Shown: positions 1-9,688, counted from the first letter of the stretch. The stretch: 64,000 nt of DNA from Staphylococcus muscae (GCF_003019275.1 NZ_CP027848.1:1674001-1738000), one strand, 5' to 3'. Translations and numbers: made by a program. Notes: generated by a model from the letters alone, not told the origin.

Positions 1-190
1 AAGTGTTCCTGAATCATTCCGAGTATTGATGAAAGAGTTACAAAGTTTAGGCTTGGATGTTAAAGTGATGGACGAACAAGATCAAGAAATCGACATGAGC
101 GATATCGAAGACGAAGACGCACCAGACCATAACATTAACGCCCAACAACCTGTTGCAGCTCAAGAATCACCAGCCGAAACTAACGAATAA
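1..190 (+). CDS. rpoB: RNA polymerase beta subunit, C-terminal end (partial)
   Basis: The first 63 codons (frame beginning at base 2) encode the end of the beta subunit. The conserved [19 protein letters not shown] segment is the beta C-terminal clamp region that contacts beta prime. It is followed by an acidic, low-complexity tail ([13 protein letters not shown]...) typical of Firmicute RpoB. The gene enters from the left edge of the window, so most of it is missing. It lies upstream of rpoC on the same strand, and the two are known to be co-transcribed. Confidence 0.96.
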   Translation, partial: SVPESFRVLMKELQSLGLDVKVMDEQDQEIDMSDIEDEDAPDHNINAQQPVAAQESPAETNE

Positions 191-212
191 TCACTAACTG
201 TTAAATAGAAGT

Positions 213-276
213 GTATACTGAGAGCGTTTCATCCTATTCATGCCCATGCATGTTTTGGATGAATATCTCAGTTATA
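213..276 (+). promoter_or_regulatory. three-tier hairpin in the rpoB-rpoC intergenic RNA
   Basis: Three nested perfect stems are visible: ACTGAGA/TCTCAGT (217-223 with 266-272), TTCATCC/GGATGAA (228-234 with 257-263) and CATGC/GCATG (239-243 with 248-252, loop CCAT). Small internal loops separate them. The outer stem extends to GTATA/TATAC with a bulge. No U-run follows, so this is not a simple terminator. An RNase processing site or an expression-tuning element between rpoB and rpoC is inferred. Confidence 0.6.
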
Positions 277-349
277 CAATAACGATATAAATAAGATGTT
301 GTTATCAATCAATTTGCATAGCTAATTTAAACTAAAGGAGGTAGGCTCC

Positions 350-3300
350 TTGATTGATGTAAATAAATTCCATTACATGAAAATAGGACTCGCTTCACCA
401 GAAAAAATCCGTAAATGGTCAAGAGGTGAAGTTAAAAAACCAGAAACAATCAACTACCGTACGTTAAAACCAGAAAAAGATGGTTTATTCTGTGAAAGAA
501 TTTTCGGACCAACAAAAGACTGGGAATGTAGTTGTGGTAAGTACAAGCGTGTACGTTACAAAGGTATGATTTGTGACCGTTGTGGTGTAGAAGTAACAAA
601 ATCAAAAGTACGTCGTGAGCGTATGGGTCACATCGAACTTGCAGCACCTGTATCACATATTTGGTATTTCAAAGGTATTCCAAGTCGCATGGGATTATTA
701 TTAGATATGTCACCACGTTCATTAGAAGAAGTCATTTACTTTGCTTCATATGTTGTGGTAGATCCAGGTCCAACAGGTTTAGAGAAAAAATCATTACTTT
801 CTGAAGCAGAGTACCGTGACTATTACGATAAGTTCCCTGGTCAATTCACAGCTAAAATGGGTGCTGAGGGAATCAAAGACCTTTTAGAAGAAATTGACTT
901 AGACGAAGAACTTCGACTTTTACGTGATGAGTTAGAATCTGCGACAGGTCAACGATTGACACGTGCGATTAAACGCCTTGAAGTTGTAGAATCTTTCCGT
1001 AACTCAGGAAACAACCCAGCTTGGATGATTTTAGACGTACTTCCAATCATCCCACCTGAGATTCGTCCAATGGTTCAACTTGATGGTGGTCGTTTTGCGA
1101 CAAGTGACTTGAACGACTTATACCGTCGTGTTATCAATCGTAACAACCGTTTAAAACGTTTATTAGACCTTGGTGCACCTGGCATCATCGTTCAAAACGA
1201 AAAACGTATGTTACAAGAAGCTGTTGATGCTTTAATCGACAACGGTCGTCGTGGTCGTCCGGTAACAGGTCCGGGTAACCGTCCACTCAAATCATTGTCA
1301 CACATGTTAAAAGGTAAACAAGGACGTTTCCGTCAAAACTTACTTGGTAAACGTGTTGACTATTCAGGTCGTTCAGTTATCGCCGTTGGTCCTAACTTGA
1401 AAATGTACCAATGTGGTTTGCCAAAAGAAATGGCACTTGAACTCTTCAAACCTTTCGTTATGAAAGAATTAGTTCAACGTGAAATTGCGACAAACATCAA
1501 AAATGCGAAAAGCAAAATTGAGCGTATGGAAGACGAAGTATGGGATGTTTTAGAAGATGTTATCGTTGAACACCCAGTATTACTTAACCGTGCACCAACG
1601 CTTCACAGACTTGGTATCCAAGCATTCGAACCAACACTTGTTGAAGGTCGCGCAATCCGTCTGCATCCACTTGTTACAACAGCTTATAACGCTGACTTTG
1701 ACGGTGACCAAATGGCGGTTCACGTACCATTATCAAAAGAAGCACAAGCAGAAGCACGCATGTTAATGCTTGCCGCTCAAAACATCTTGAACCCTAAAGA
1801 CGGTAAACCAGTCGTAACGCCATCTCAGGATATGGTACTTGGTAACTACTACTTAACTTTAGAGCGTAAAGATGCTGTAAACACAGGCTTGTTATTTAAC
1901 GATACAAACGAAGTGCTTAAAGCTTATGCAAATGGCTATGTACATTTGCATACACGTATAGGGGTACAAGCAGGTTCATTCAATAACCCAACATTTACGG
2001 AAGAACAAAACCGTAAAATCCTAACAACTTCTGTTGGTAAAGTTATTTTCAATGAAATCATTCCAGATTCATTTGCATATATTAACGAACCAACAGCGAC
2101 AAACCTAGAGAAGAACACACCAGACAAATATTTTGTCGATGCAACTGAACTAGGTGAAGGTGGATTGAAAGAATACTTCGAGAAGACAGATCTTGTCCCA
2201 CCATTCAACAAAAAATTCTTAGGTAACATCATCGCAGAAGTGTTTAACCGTTTCAGCATTACAGATACATCTATGATGCTTGACTTGATGAAAGACTTAG
2301 GATTCAAGTACTCATCAAAAGCGGGTATTACAGTTGGTGTTGCTGACATCGTTGTATTACCAGACAAACAAGAAATCTTAGATGAATCAGAAAAACTTGT
2401 TGAACGTGTACAAAAACAATTTAGCCGTGGTTTATTAACAGAAGAAGAACGTTATAATGCGGTTATTGAAATTTGGACACAAGCGAAAGATAGAATCCAA
2501 GAGAAACTGATGAAATCTCTTGATAAAACAAACCCAATCTTTATGATGAGTGACTCAGGTGCCCGTGGTAACGCATCTAACTTCACGCAGCTTGCGGGTA
2601 TGCGTGGTCTGATGGCCGCACCATCTGGTAAAATCATCGAACTTCCTATCACATCATCATTCCGTGAAGGTTTAACAGTATTAGAATACTTCATCTCAAC
2701 TCACGGTGCGCGTAAAGGTCTTGCCGATACAGCACTTAAGACAGCCGACTCAGGTTACTTAACACGTCGTCTTGTTGACGTTGCACAAGATGTTATCGTG
2801 CGTGAAGAAGATTGTGGTACTGACCGTGGTTTACTCGTTTCAGATATCAAAGAAGGTACAGAAATGATTGAACCATTCATCGAGCGTGTTGAAGGTCGTT
2901 ACTCTAAAGAAACAATTCGTCACCCAGAGACTGACAAAGTTATCATTCGTCCAGACGAATTAATCACAGCTGAAATCGCAAAAGAAATTACAGATGCAGG
3001 CATTGAACAAATGTACATTCGCTCAGCATTTACATGTAACACACGTCATGGTGTATGTGAAAAATGTTACGGTAAAAACTTAGCGACAGGTGAAAAAGTT
3101 GAAGTGGGCGAAGCAGTTGGTACGATTGCCGCTCAATCAATCGGTGAGCCTGGTACTCAGTTAACAATGCGTACATTCCACACTGGTGGGGTAGCTGGTA
3201 GCGATATCACACAAGGTTTACCTCGTATCCAAGAAATCTTTGAAGCACGTAACCCGAAAGGTCAAGCCGTGATCACTGAAATCGAAGGTGTGGTAGACAA

Positions 3301-3967
3301 CATTACAGTTGGCAAAGATAGACAACAAGAGATCGTGATCAAAGGTGCCAACGAAACACGTTCTTACCTTGCATCAGGTACATCACGCTTAAAAGTAGAA
3401 ATCGGACAATCTGTTGAACGCGGTGAAGTTTTAACTGAAGGTTCAATTGAGCCGAAAAATTACTTGGCAGTAGCTGGTTTAACAGCAACTGAAGCGTACT
3501 TACTTAAAGAAGTACAAAAAGTTTACCGTATGCAAGGTGTAGAAATTGACGATAAACACGTTGAAGTCATGGTACGTCAAATGTTACGTAAAGTACGTAT
3601 CATTGAAGCTGGTGATACGAAGTTATTACCAGGTTCATTAGTAGACATCCATCACTTCACAGATGCTAACCGTGATGCATTCAAAGAGCGTAAACGCCCA
3701 GCGACTGCAAAACCAGTATTACTTGGTATCACGAAAGCGTCACTTGAAACAGAAAGCTTCTTATCTGCGGCTTCATTCCAAGAAACGACACGTGTCCTTA
3801 CTGACGCAGCGATCAAAGGAAAACGCGATGACTTACTCGGCTTGAAAGAGAACGTTATCATCGGTAAGTTGATTCCTGCTGGTACAGGTATGAGACGTTA
3901 TAGTGACGTATCTATCGAAAAAGAAGAAGCAACAGAAAACACAGAATCACAACTCATCACTGAGTAA
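350..3967 (+). CDS. rpoC: RNA polymerase beta prime subunit
   Basis: Catalytic beta prime subunit of RNA polymerase, 1205 residues, the usual staphylococcal length. The N-terminal zinc ribbon cysteines are C60, C62, C75 and C78. The catalytic Mg-binding NADFDGDQM motif places aspartates at 449, 451 and 453. A second zinc-site cysteine cluster ([11 protein letters not shown]) lies near residue 900, ahead of the C-terminal [13 protein letters not shown] bridge/trigger region. The start is TTG, supported by AAAGGAGG at 334-341 with an 8-nt spacer and by the family N-terminus [16 protein letters not shown]. The C-terminal acidic tail is species-variable. A strong terminator follows. Confidence 0.98.
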   Translation: MIDVNKFHYMKIGLASPEKIRKWSRGEVKKPETINYRTLKPEKDGLFCERIFGPTKDWECSCGKYKRVRYKGMICDRCGVEVTKSKVRRERMGHIELAAPVSHIWYFKGIPSRMGLLLDMSPRSLEEVIYFASYVVVDPGPTGLEKKSLLSEAEYRDYYDKFPGQFTAKMGAEGIKDLLEEIDLDEELRLLRDELESATGQRLTRAIKRLEVVESFRNSGNNPAWMILDVLPIIPPEIRPMVQLDGGRFATSDLNDLYRRVINRNNRLKRLLDLGAPGIIVQNEKRMLQEAVDALIDNGRRGRPVTGPGNRPLKSLSHMLKGKQGRFRQNLLGKRVDYSGRSVIAVGPNLKMYQCGLPKEMALELFKPFVMKELVQREIATNIKNAKSKIERMEDEVWDVLEDVIVEHPVLLNRAPTLHRLGIQAFEPTLVEGRAIRLHPLVTTAYNADFDGDQMAVHVPLSKEAQAEARMLMLAAQNILNPKDGKPVVTPSQDMVLGNYYLTLERKDAVNTGLLFNDTNEVLKAYANGYVHLHTRIGVQAGSFNNPTFTEEQNRKILTTSVGKVIFNEIIPDSFAYINEPTATNLEKNTPDKYFVDATELGEGGLKEYFEKTDLVPPFNKKFLGNIIAEVFNRFSITDTSMMLDLMKDLGFKYSSKAGITVGVADIVVLPDKQEILDESEKLVERVQKQFSRGLLTEEERYNAVIEIWTQAKDRIQEKLMKSLDKTNPIFMMSDSGARGNASNFTQLAGMRGLMAAPSGKIIELPITSSFREGLTVLEYFISTHGARKGLADTALKTADSGYLTRRLVDVAQDVIVREEDCGTDRGLLVSDIKEGTEMIEPFIERVEGRYSKETIRHPETDKVIIRPDELITAEIAKEITDAGIEQMYIRSAFTCNTRHGVCEKCYGKNLATGEKVEVGEAVGTIAAQSIGEPGTQLTMRTFHTGGVAGSDITQGLPRIQEIFEARNPKGQAVITEIEGVVDNITVGKDRQQEIVIKGANETRSYLASGTSRLKVEIGQSVERGEVLTEGSIEPKNYLAVAGLTATEAYLLKEVQKVYRMQGVEIDDKHVEVMVRQMLRKVRIIEAGDTKLLPGSLVDIHHFTDANRDAFKERKRPATAKPVLLGITKASLETESFLSAASFQETTRVLTDAAIKGKRDDLLGLKENVIIGKLIPAGTGMRRYSDVSIEKEEATENTESQLITE

Positions 3968-3978
3968 TTATATAGTTA

Positions 3979-4014
3979 TAGAGAATGGGGCAAACGCAGC
4001 CCCATCTCTTTTCT
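3979..4014 (+). terminator. rpoC terminator
   Basis: A GC-rich stem pairs GAGAATGGGGC with GCCCCATCTC around a short loop and is followed by a T-rich run. It lies 12 bases after the rpoC stop and closes the rpoBC transcription unit. Confidence 0.85.
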
Positions 4015-4084
4015 TCTATATATGAAAAAGAAATAGCAGGTACTGTCATAGCTACAAAAACCTACGTTTTATTAGTAATAAGTG

Positions 4085-4112
4085 TTGACGAACTGTTGAT
4101 AGAGATGATAAT
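4085..4112 (+). promoter_or_regulatory. candidate promoter of ybxF-rpsL-rpsG
   Basis: TTGACG (4085-4090), a 16-nt spacer and GATAAT (4107-4112) form a sigma-A-like promoter. It lies after the rpoC terminator and about 40 bases before the L7Ae-like gene. It is inferred to start the str operon transcript. Confidence 0.6.
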
Positions 4113-4154
4113 ATAGTAAAGGTTGATGCAAGCAGTACTTTGGAGGATATGAGA

Positions 4155-4409
4155 ATGTCTAATGAAAAAGTCACACGCTTAGATAATGAATCCTATGTTG
4201 TTGGACTCAAGCAAACGCTCAAAGCGTTAAAGAGACAACAAGTCAAGCAATTGATTATAGGAGAAGATGTTAATATTCATTTATTAGCACGCGTGTTAAG
4301 CTTTGCCAATCAAAATATGATACCTATTACGTTCTTCCCAAGTCGACAAGCACTTGGAGAACATGTTGGTATAAAGGTAAAGGCAACAGTCGTTGCATTA
4401 CTGAAATGA
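4155..4409 (+). CDS. rplGB: ribosomal L7Ae-like RNA-binding protein YbxF
   Basis: An 84-residue protein of the L7Ae/L30e/Gadd45 family, which in Bacillus (YbxF/RplGB) binds kink-turn RNA. The core [24 protein letters not shown] followed by a small hydrophobic C-terminus fits the fold, shown here only in parts of the sequence. The start is set at 4155 (MSNEKV) because GGAGGA at 4142-4147 is spaced 7 nt from it and almost touches the earlier in-frame ATG. It sits between rpoC and rpsL, its conserved position in Firmicutes. Its cellular role remains less clear than that of its neighbours. Confidence 0.9.
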   Translation: MSNEKVTRLDNESYVVGLKQTLKALKRQQVKQLIIGEDVNIHLLARVLSFANQNMIPITFFPSRQALGEHVGIKVKATVVALLK

Positions 4410-4503
4410 GATTAGTAAGTATAATGCTTACTAAATTTTATTTAACTTAAAAATGAACCACCTGGATGTGTGGAATTAAGAGAACAAGAGAGGAGGACGA
4501 AAA

Positions 4504-4917
4504 ATGCCTACTATTAACCAATTAGTACGTAAACCAAGACAGAGCAAAACTAAAAAATCAGACTCACCTGCTTTAAATAGAGGTTTCAACAGTCAGAAAA
4601 AACAATTCACTAAGTTAAATTCACCACAAAAACGTGGTGTTTGTACACGTGTGGGTACAATGACACCTAAGAAACCAAACTCTGCGTTACGTAAATATGC
4701 GCGTGTGCGTTTATCAAACAACATTGAAATCAATGCATATATCCCTGGTATCGGACACAACTTACAAGAGCACAGTGTTGTACTTGTACGTGGTGGACGT
4801 GTAAAAGACTTACCTGGTGTGCGTTACCATATCGTACGTGGTGCATTAGATACTTCAGGTGTTGAAGGTCGTATGCAAAGCCGTTCATTATACGGAACTA
4901 AAAAACCTAAAAAATAA
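4504..4917 (+). CDS. rpsL: 30S ribosomal protein S12
   Basis: 137-residue S12, a decoding-centre protein of the small subunit. The N-terminal half has the longer Gram-positive insertion. The conserved loops [11 protein letters not shown] (lysines 56 and 57) and [13 protein letters not shown] (K101) are intact. These are the positions where streptomycin-resistance substitutions are known, and wild-type lysines are present, so no such resistance is indicated. A strong GAGAGGAGG precedes the ATG. It is first of the classical str operon order rpsL, rpsG, fusA, tuf. Confidence 0.98.
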   Translation: MPTINQLVRKPRQSKTKKSDSPALNRGFNSQKKQFTKLNSPQKRGVCTRVGTMTPKKPNSALRKYARVRLSNNIEINAYIPGIGHNLQEHSVVLVRGGRVKDLPGVRYHIVRGALDTSGVEGRMQSRSLYGTKKPKK

Positions 4918-4936
4918 GTTTAATCGACATTAAACT
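4917..4936 (+). promoter_or_regulatory. small perfect hairpin between rpsL and rpsG
   Basis: AGTTTAAT and ATTAAACT form an 8-bp perfect stem with a CGAC loop, overlapping the end of the rpsL stop region. It is AT-rich and lacks a U-run, so it is unlikely to terminate. In E. coli the equivalent gap is the S7 autoregulatory target, but I cannot show that here. Confidence 0.4.
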
Positions 4937-4982
4937 CAAATAGAACAACAATTAATTATAATAGGAAGGGAGGACTTGTATT

Positions 4983-5453
4983 ATGCCTCGTAAAGGATCA
5001 GTACCTAAAAGAGATGTGTTACCAGATCCAATTCACAACTCTAAATTAGTTACAAAATTAATTAACAAAATTATGTTAGATGGTAAGCGTGGGACTGCTC
5101 AACGTATTCTTTACTCAGCATTCGACTTAGTTCAAGAACGTTCTGGTCGTGATGCAATGGAAGTATTCGATGAAGCAATCAACAACATTATGCCAGTACT
5201 TGAAGTTAAAGCACGCCGTGTAGGTGGTTCTAACTACCAAGTACCTGTAGAAGTTCGTCCAGAGCGTCGTACTACTTTAGGTTTACGTTGGTTAGTAAAC
5301 TATGCGCGTCTTCGTGGTGAAAAAACTATGGAGGAACGTTTAGCTAACGAAATCTTAGACGCAGCCAACAACACTGGTGGAGCCGTTAAGAAACGTGAAG
5401 ACACACACAAAATGGCAGAAGCGAACAAAGCATTCGCTCACTACCGCTGGTAA
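4983..5453 (+). CDS. rpsG: 30S ribosomal protein S7
   Basis: 156-residue S7, the primary 16S rRNA 3'-domain binding protein that nucleates head assembly of the 30S subunit. It opens with the characteristic [16 protein letters not shown] and ends with the conserved [21 protein letters not shown]. The central [14 protein letters not shown] beta-hairpin segment is present. GGAAGGGAGG precedes the start. It follows rpsL by 65 bases with no terminator between them, consistent with co-transcription. Confidence 0.98.
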   Translation: MPRKGSVPKRDVLPDPIHNSKLVTKLINKIMLDGKRGTAQRILYSAFDLVQERSGRDAMEVFDEAINNIMPVLEVKARRVGGSNYQVPVEVRPERRTTLGLRWLVNYARLRGEKTMEERLANEILDAANNTGGAVKKREDTHKMAEANKAFAHYRW

Positions 5454-5467
5454 GATAAACGCTAATC

Positions 5468-5543
5468 CCCTGAGCACATATCGTATAGACATCTGTCAAC
5501 AGGCTGCCTAGCAGTTTGGTGTTTGTCTTATGCCTGCTTAGGG
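5468..5543 (+). promoter_or_regulatory. nested stem-loop in the rpsG-fusA gap
   Basis: The outer stem CCCTGAGCA (5468-5476) pairs with TGCTTAGGG (5535-5543), one G-U pair included. A middle helix AGACA/TGTCT (5487-5491 with 5524-5528) encloses an inner 8-bp stem with a CTA triloop (5500-5507 with 5511-5518). No U-run follows. It is a structured RNA inside the str operon mRNA; regulation or processing of fusA expression is inferred. Confidence 0.55.
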
Positions 5544-5595
5544 TAAAGCTATATCTGACTATATAATCCATTATCTGGAAGGAGAAAGAATACCC

Positions 5596-7677
5596 ATGGC
5601 AAGAGACTTTTCGTTGAAGAACACTCGTAATATCGGTATCATGGCTCACATCGATGCTGGTAAAACGACGACTACTGAACGTATTCTTTATTACACTGGC
5701 CGTATTCATAAAATTGGTGAAACACATGAAGGTGCTTCACAAATGGACTGGATGGAACAAGAGCAAGACCGTGGTATCACAATCACATCAGCTGCAACAA
5801 CAGCTGCATGGAATGGTCACCGCGTAAACATCATCGATACACCTGGACACGTAGACTTCACGGTTGAAGTTGAACGTTCATTACGTGTACTTGATGGTGC
5901 AGTAACAGTACTTGACGCACAATCAGGTGTAGAACCTCAAACTGAAACAGTTTGGCGTCAAGCAACAACATACGGTGTACCACGTATCGTATTTGTAAAC
6001 AAAATGGACAAAATGGGTGCAAACTTTGAATATGCAGTAAGCACTTTACATGACCGTTTACAAGCGAACGCAGCACCTATTCAATTACCAATCGGTGCTG
6101 AAGATGAATTTGAAGCAATCATTGACTTAGTTACAATGAAATGTTTCAAATACAACAACGACTTAGGTACTGAAATTGAAGAAATCGAAATCCCAGCAGA
6201 TCACCAAGAACGCGCTGAAGAAGCTCGTGAAGCGTTAATCGAGGCAGTTGCTGAGACAAACGATGATTTAATGGAAAAATACTTAGGTGGAGAAGAATTA
6301 ACTGTTGAAGAGCTTAAAGACGCTATCCGTCAAGCAACAACAGATGTTGAATTCTACCCAGTATTATGTGGTACAGCATTCAAAAACAAAGGTGTTCAAT
6401 TAATGTTGGACGCAGTTATTGACTACTTACCATCACCATTAGACGTAAAACCTATCGTTGGTCATCGTTCTGATAACCCTGAAGAAGAAGTAATTGCTAA
6501 AGCTGACGATGATGCAGAATTCGCAGCATTAGCATTCAAAGTTATGACTGACCCTTACGTTGGTAAATTAACATTCTTCCGTGTGTACTCAGGTACATTA
6601 ACTTCAGGTTCATATGTTAAAAACTCAACTAAAGACAAACGTGAACGTGTAGGTCGTATCCTACAAATGCATGCGAACTCTCGTGAAGAGATTGGCACTG
6701 TATACTCTGGTGATATCGCTGCTGCAGTAGGTCTTAAAGACACTGCAACTGGTGACACACTTTGTGGTGAGAAAAATGATATCATCCTTGAGTCAATGGA
6801 ATTCCCAGAGCCTGTAATTCACTTGTCAGTTGAACCTAAATCAAAAGCTGACCAAGATAAAATGGCACAAGCTTTACAAAAATTACAAGAAGAAGACCCA
6901 ACATTCAAAGCACATACTAATGAAGAAACTGGTCAAGTTATCATCGGTGGTATGGGTGAGCTTCACCTTGACATTATCGTTGACCGTATGAAGAAAGAAT
7001 TTAATGTAGAAGCTAACGTTGGTGCGCCAATGGTATCTTACCGTGAAACGTTCAAACAATCAGCTGCAGTACAAGGTAAATTCTCTCGTCAATCTGGTGG
7101 TCGTGGTCAATACGGTGACGTTCACATCGAATTCACACCTAACGAAACTGGTGAAGGTTTCGAATTCGAAAACGCTATCGTTGGTGGTGTTGTTCCTCGT
7201 GAATACATCCCATCAGTTGAACAAGGTCTTAAAGACGCAATGGAGAACGGTGTATTAGCTGGATATCCATTAATCGATGTAAAAGCAAAATTATTTGATG
7301 GTTCATACCATGATGTCGATTCATCTGAAATGGCCTTCAAAATTGCTGCATCATTAGCACTTAAAGAAGCTGCTAAAAAATGTGACCCTGTCATCTTAGA
7401 ACCAATGATGAAAGTTACAATCGAAATGCCTGAAGAATACCTAGGCGATATCATGGGTGACGTAACAGCACGCCGTGGACGCGTTGATGGTATGGAAGCA
7501 CGCGGTAACGCACAAGTTGTTAACGCTTATGTTCCACTTTCAGAAATGTTCGGTTATGCAACATCATTACGTTCAAATACACAAGGTCGTGGTACTTACA
7601 CAATGTACTTTGATCATTATGCAGAAGTACCAAAATCAATTTCTGAGGAAATCATCAAAAAGAACAAAGGTGAATAA
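5596..7677 (+). CDS. fusA: elongation factor G
   Basis: 693-residue translocase GTPase that moves tRNA and mRNA through the ribosome. The G domain motifs are present: [10 protein letters not shown] (17-26), DTPGH (81-85) and NKMDK (135-139). The switch I RGITI motif begins near residue 59. Domains II to V follow, with the domain IV loop region near the conserved GGRGQYGDV segment. Length and sequence match staphylococcal EF-G closely. GGAAGGAGAA precedes the ATG. Fusidic-acid resistance substitutions could not be judged position by position without an alignment. Confidence 0.98.
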   Translation: MARDFSLKNTRNIGIMAHIDAGKTTTTERILYYTGRIHKIGETHEGASQMDWMEQEQDRGITITSAATTAAWNGHRVNIIDTPGHVDFTVEVERSLRVLDGAVTVLDAQSGVEPQTETVWRQATTYGVPRIVFVNKMDKMGANFEYAVSTLHDRLQANAAPIQLPIGAEDEFEAIIDLVTMKCFKYNNDLGTEIEEIEIPADHQERAEEAREALIEAVAETNDDLMEKYLGGEELTVEELKDAIRQATTDVEFYPVLCGTAFKNKGVQLMLDAVIDYLPSPLDVKPIVGHRSDNPEEEVIAKADDDAEFAALAFKVMTDPYVGKLTFFRVYSGTLTSGSYVKNSTKDKRERVGRILQMHANSREEIGTVYSGDIAAAVGLKDTATGDTLCGEKNDIILESMEFPEPVIHLSVEPKSKADQDKMAQALQKLQEEDPTFKAHTNEETGQVIIGGMGELHLDIIVDRMKKEFNVEANVGAPMVSYRETFKQSAAVQGKFSRQSGGRGQYGDVHIEFTPNETGEGFEFENAIVGGVVPREYIPSVEQGLKDAMENGVLAGYPLIDVKAKLFDGSYHDVDSSEMAFKIAASLALKEAAKKCDPVILEPMMKVTIEMPEEYLGDIMGDVTARRGRVDGMEARGNAQVVNAYVPLSEMFGYATSLRSNTQGRGTYTMYFDHYAEVPKSISEEIIKKNKGE

Positions 7678-7708
7678 TTCACACATGTAATTATCACTTG
7701 TTTATAAA

Positions 7709-7737
7709 TTGATTTTTTCATCAAAATGATTTATAAA
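7709..7737 (+). promoter_or_regulatory. candidate tuf promoter
   Basis: TTGATT (7709-7714), a 17-nt spacer and TATAAA (7732-7737) form a plausible sigma-A promoter between fusA and tuf. It would give EF-Tu its own transcript in addition to read-through from the str operon. Confidence 0.5.
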
Positions 7738-7750
7738 GGTAATAAAGAAA

Positions 7751-7790
7751 ATATGCCTCATGAAAGTGAGTAACTTTCATGAGACATATT
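7751..7790 (+). promoter_or_regulatory. long hairpin in the tuf leader
   Basis: CTCATGAAAGT (7757-7767) and ACTTTCATGAG (7773-7783) pair perfectly over a GAGTA loop. After one mismatch the stem continues as ATATG/CATAT. An A-rich stretch follows on the + strand, so it is not a terminator for fusA. It would sit at the very 5' end of the transcript from the promoter at 7709-7737, where stems are known to protect mRNA. Confidence 0.55.
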
Positions 7791-7830
7791 AAAAAATATA
7801 ATTCTTAATTTGAATAGGAGAGATTTCATA

Positions 7831-9018
7831 ATGGCAAAAGAAAAATTTGATCGCTCAAAAACACATGCCAATATTGGTACTATCGGTCACGTTGACCATG
7901 GTAAAACTACTTTAACAGCTGCTATCGCAACTGTATTAGCAAAACACGGTGACAGTGAAGCTCAATCATACGACATGATTGACAACGCTCCAGAAGAAAA
8001 AGAGCGTGGTATCACAATCAATACTTCACACATCGAATACCAAACTGAAACACGTCACTATGCGCACGTTGACTGCCCAGGTCACGCTGACTATGTTAAA
8101 AACATGATCACTGGTGCTGCACAAATGGACGGTGGTATCTTAGTAGTATCTGCTGCTGACGGTCCAATGCCACAAACTCGTGAGCACATCTTATTATCAC
8201 GTAACGTTGGTGTACCAGCATTAGTAGTATTCTTAAACAAAGTTGACATGGTTGACGATGAAGAATTATTAGAATTAGTTGAAATGGAAGTTCGTGACTT
8301 ATTATCTGAATACGACTTCCCAGGCGATGACGTACCTGTAATCGCTGGTTCAGCATTAAAAGCTTTAGAAGGCGATGCTGCATACGAAGAAAAAATCTTA
8401 GAATTAATGAAAGCTGTTGACGAGTACATCCCAACTCCAGAACGTGATTCTGACAAACCATTCATGATGCCAGTTGAGGACGTATTCTCAATCACTGGTC
8501 GTGGTACAGTAGCTACTGGCCGTGTTGAACGTGGTCAAATCAAAGTTGGTGAAGAAGTTGAAATCATCGGTTTAACTGATGAATCAGCTAAAACAACTGT
8601 TACTGGTGTAGAAATGTTCCGTAAGTTATTAGACTACGCTGAAGCTGGTGACAACATTGGTGCATTATTACGTGGTGTTTCACGTGAAGATGTACAACGT
8701 GGTCAAGTATTAGCAGCTCCAGGTTCTATTACTCCACACACAAAATTTAAAGCGGAAGTTTACGTATTATCAAAAGACGAAGGTGGACGTCACACTCCAT
8801 TCTTCTCTAACTACCGCCCACAATTCTATTTCCGTACTACTGACGTAACTGGTGTTGTTAACTTACCAGAAGGTACTGAAATGGTAATGCCTGGCGATAA
8901 CGTTGAAATGGAAGTTGAATTAATTTCTCCAATCGCTATCGAAGACGGTACTCGTTTCTCTATCCGTGAAGGTGGACGTACTGTTGGATCAGGTGTTGTA
9001 ACTGAAATCCACAAATAA
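7831..9018 (+). CDS. tuf: elongation factor Tu
   Basis: 395-residue GTPase that delivers aminoacyl-tRNA to the ribosome. Motifs: GHVDHGKT (19-26), DCPGH (81-85) and a downstream NKVD guanine-specificity motif. The C-terminal domains II and III follow, with the conserved [12 protein letters not shown] segment. The start is at 7831 ([16 protein letters not shown]), the universal N-terminus, with TAGGAGAG upstream. An in-frame upstream ATG-like extension lacks a suitable ribosome binding site. Codon use is strongly biased, as expected for a highly expressed gene. Confidence 0.98.
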   Translation: MAKEKFDRSKTHANIGTIGHVDHGKTTLTAAIATVLAKHGDSEAQSYDMIDNAPEEKERGITINTSHIEYQTETRHYAHVDCPGHADYVKNMITGAAQMDGGILVVSAADGPMPQTREHILLSRNVGVPALVVFLNKVDMVDDEELLELVEMEVRDLLSEYDFPGDDVPVIAGSALKALEGDAAYEEKILELMKAVDEYIPTPERDSDKPFMMPVEDVFSITGRGTVATGRVERGQIKVGEEVEIIGLTDESAKTTVTGVEMFRKLLDYAEAGDNIGALLRGVSREDVQRGQVLAAPGSITPHTKFKAEVYVLSKDEGGRHTPFFSNYRPQFYFRTTDVTGVVNLPEGTEMVMPGDNVEMEVELISPIAIEDGTRFSIREGGRTVGSGVVTEIHK

Positions 9019-9049
9019 GATAAAACTTTATCTTTGAGATAATAGAAAA

Positions 9050-9076
9050 GGCTAGCGCGTTTGCGCTAGCCTTTTT
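9050..9076 (+). terminator. tuf terminator
   Basis: A perfect 9-bp stem GGCTAGCGC/GCGCTAGCC with a GTTT loop is followed by TTTTT. It closes the str operon. Confidence 0.95.
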
Positions 9077-9100
9077 GTATGTATTCCAATTGACGATGTA

Positions 9101-9129
9101 TTGCATAAAAAAGTAAACTATGCTACATT
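9101..9129 (+). promoter_or_regulatory. promoter of antisense antitoxin RNA, copy 1
   Basis: TTGCAT (9101-9106), a 17-nt spacer and TACATT (9124-9129) lie just before the conserved 5' hairpin of the antitoxin RNA. A matching promoter architecture precedes the second copy at 9660-9688, which strengthens the call. Confidence 0.65.
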
Positions 9130-9136
9130 TAAAATA

Positions 9137-9250
9137 TAAAAGGGACATGCTGTTACATGTCCCATGAGCCCGTTAAAAAGACGGTGACTATTATTGATAA
9201 TTAAAAAATAACTACCAATTCCGGTCAAAGAAAGTGGTGGTTATTTTTTA
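9137..9250 (+). ncRNA. SprF-like antitoxin RNA, copy 1
   Basis: A small RNA gene opposite the 3' half of the toxin gene. It begins with an 8-bp hairpin GGGACATG/CATGTCCC, then a CCGT...ACGG hairpin within the conserved block GCCCGTTAAAAAGACGGTG. It ends in the bidirectional terminator at 9203-9249. The layout (antitoxin convergent with and overlapping the toxin mRNA 3' end) is that of staphylococcal SprG/SprF type I systems. Promoter and terminator are visible; the exact 5' end is estimated. Confidence 0.75.
9203..9249. terminator. bidirectional terminator shared by toxin mRNA and antitoxin RNA
   Basis: AAAAAATAACTACCA (9203-9217) pairs with TGGTGGTTATTTTTT (9235-9249), one G-U pair. It has U-tracts on both strands, so it can end both convergent transcripts. 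Confidence 0.8.
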
Positions 9251-9348
9251 TGGTCGAGTTTTATTATTGCGACAACAAGTCCTAATAAAGATACGACAAA
9301 AGTGCCGAATGCAATCATTAAGATTAATGCGTCTGCAATACTTACCAT
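9241..9348 (-). CDS. SprG/holin-like type I toxin peptide
   Basis: A 35-residue hydrophobic peptide with a short N-terminus, one membrane-spanning helix (roughly residues 7-28) and a basic end (KLDHKK). This matches the small holin-like toxin family that includes staphylococcal SprG. Such peptides are known to insert into the membrane and stop growth when the antisense RNA is limiting. It has no good ribosome binding site of its own. Its ATG overlaps the stop of an upstream 15-codon leader (9342-9389), suggesting coupled translation. Its stop codon lies in the shared terminator and it is opposed by the RNA at 9137-9250. Confidence 0.8.
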   Translation of the reverse strand: MVSIADALILMIAFGTFVVSLLGLVVAIIKLDHKK

Positions 9349-9389
9349 ACGGGCTTTTCCTTTCTAAAGATTTCAGTTATGCCGTTCAT
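9342..9389 (-). CDS. 15-residue leader peptide coupled to the toxin
   Basis: ATG preceded by a near-perfect AAGGAGGTG at 5 nt encodes MNGITEIFRKEKPVW, ending in TAA that overlaps the toxin ATG by 7 nt in another frame. The strong ribosome binding site and the overlap suggest that ribosomes translate this leader and reinitiate on the toxin. Some SprG-type genes use two in-frame starts; here the two reading frames differ. The peptide itself may have no function. Confidence 0.55.
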   Translation of the reverse strand: MNGITEIFRKEKPVW

Positions 9390-9404
9390 AGGCATCACCT
9401 CCTT

Positions 9405-9659
9405 ATACTCAGATAGCCACCATCCACTTAACTTGCTCGATAATATTCTAGCACAACGTTCTTTTTAAAACTATATATTTATTTTTATTAAATAAGAATT
9501 GTGTGAAAACATGAGTATATAGCGTATATTAAAGACGATGATTATCGTGTGATGACACATTAATAAAGAAATTAATTATCTGGTTCAATGATAGAGAAAA
9601 ATTTTAATTTCAAAGATGATATTTAAAGCTATTTAATTAATAAGACAAAACCATGCATA
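9405..9659. other. spacer between the two toxin-antitoxin copies
   Basis: An AT-rich 255-base stretch. It contains the probable toxin promoter at its left end. I see no coding potential, terminator or repeat in the remainder. Confidence 0.5.
9445..9453 (-). promoter_or_regulatory. candidate extended -10 promoter of the toxin gene
   Basis: On the - strand TGCTAGAAT matches the extended -10 form TGnTATAAT about 55 bases upstream of the leader peptide start. No convincing -35 box is seen, which is tolerated with extended -10 promoters. Confidence 0.4.
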
Positions 9660-9688
9660 TTGCGTCCTAAAATAAATTATGTTAAAAT
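9660..9688 (+). promoter_or_regulatory. promoter of antitoxin RNA, copy 2
   Basis: TTGCGT (9660-9665), a 17-nt spacer and TAAAAT (9683-9688), placed as in copy 1. The element is intact although the opposing toxin gene is not. Confidence 0.6.

Noticed and set aside
1936..2367. 143-codon - strand frame inside rpoC
   Set aside because: Antisense shadow of the rpoC reading frame with no supporting start site.
5386..5727. A 113-codon - strand frame across the rpsG-fusA gap
   Set aside because: It is antisense to two highly expressed genes and lacks a ribosome binding site; openness follows from codon bias of the real genes.
4504..7677. Streptomycin or fusidic-acid resistance mutations in rpsL and fusA
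   Set aside because: The key S12 lysines are wild type. For EF-G no altered hot-spot residue was evident, although a position-by-position alignment was not possible.
7751..7790. Hairpin before tuf considered as a fusA terminator
   Set aside because: The descending arm is followed by A-rich, not T-rich, DNA on the + strand, so intrinsic termination of fusA is unlikely.
8091..8495. Long - strand frames inside tuf
   Set aside because: Shadow frames of a strongly codon-biased gene on the other strand; no initiation signals.
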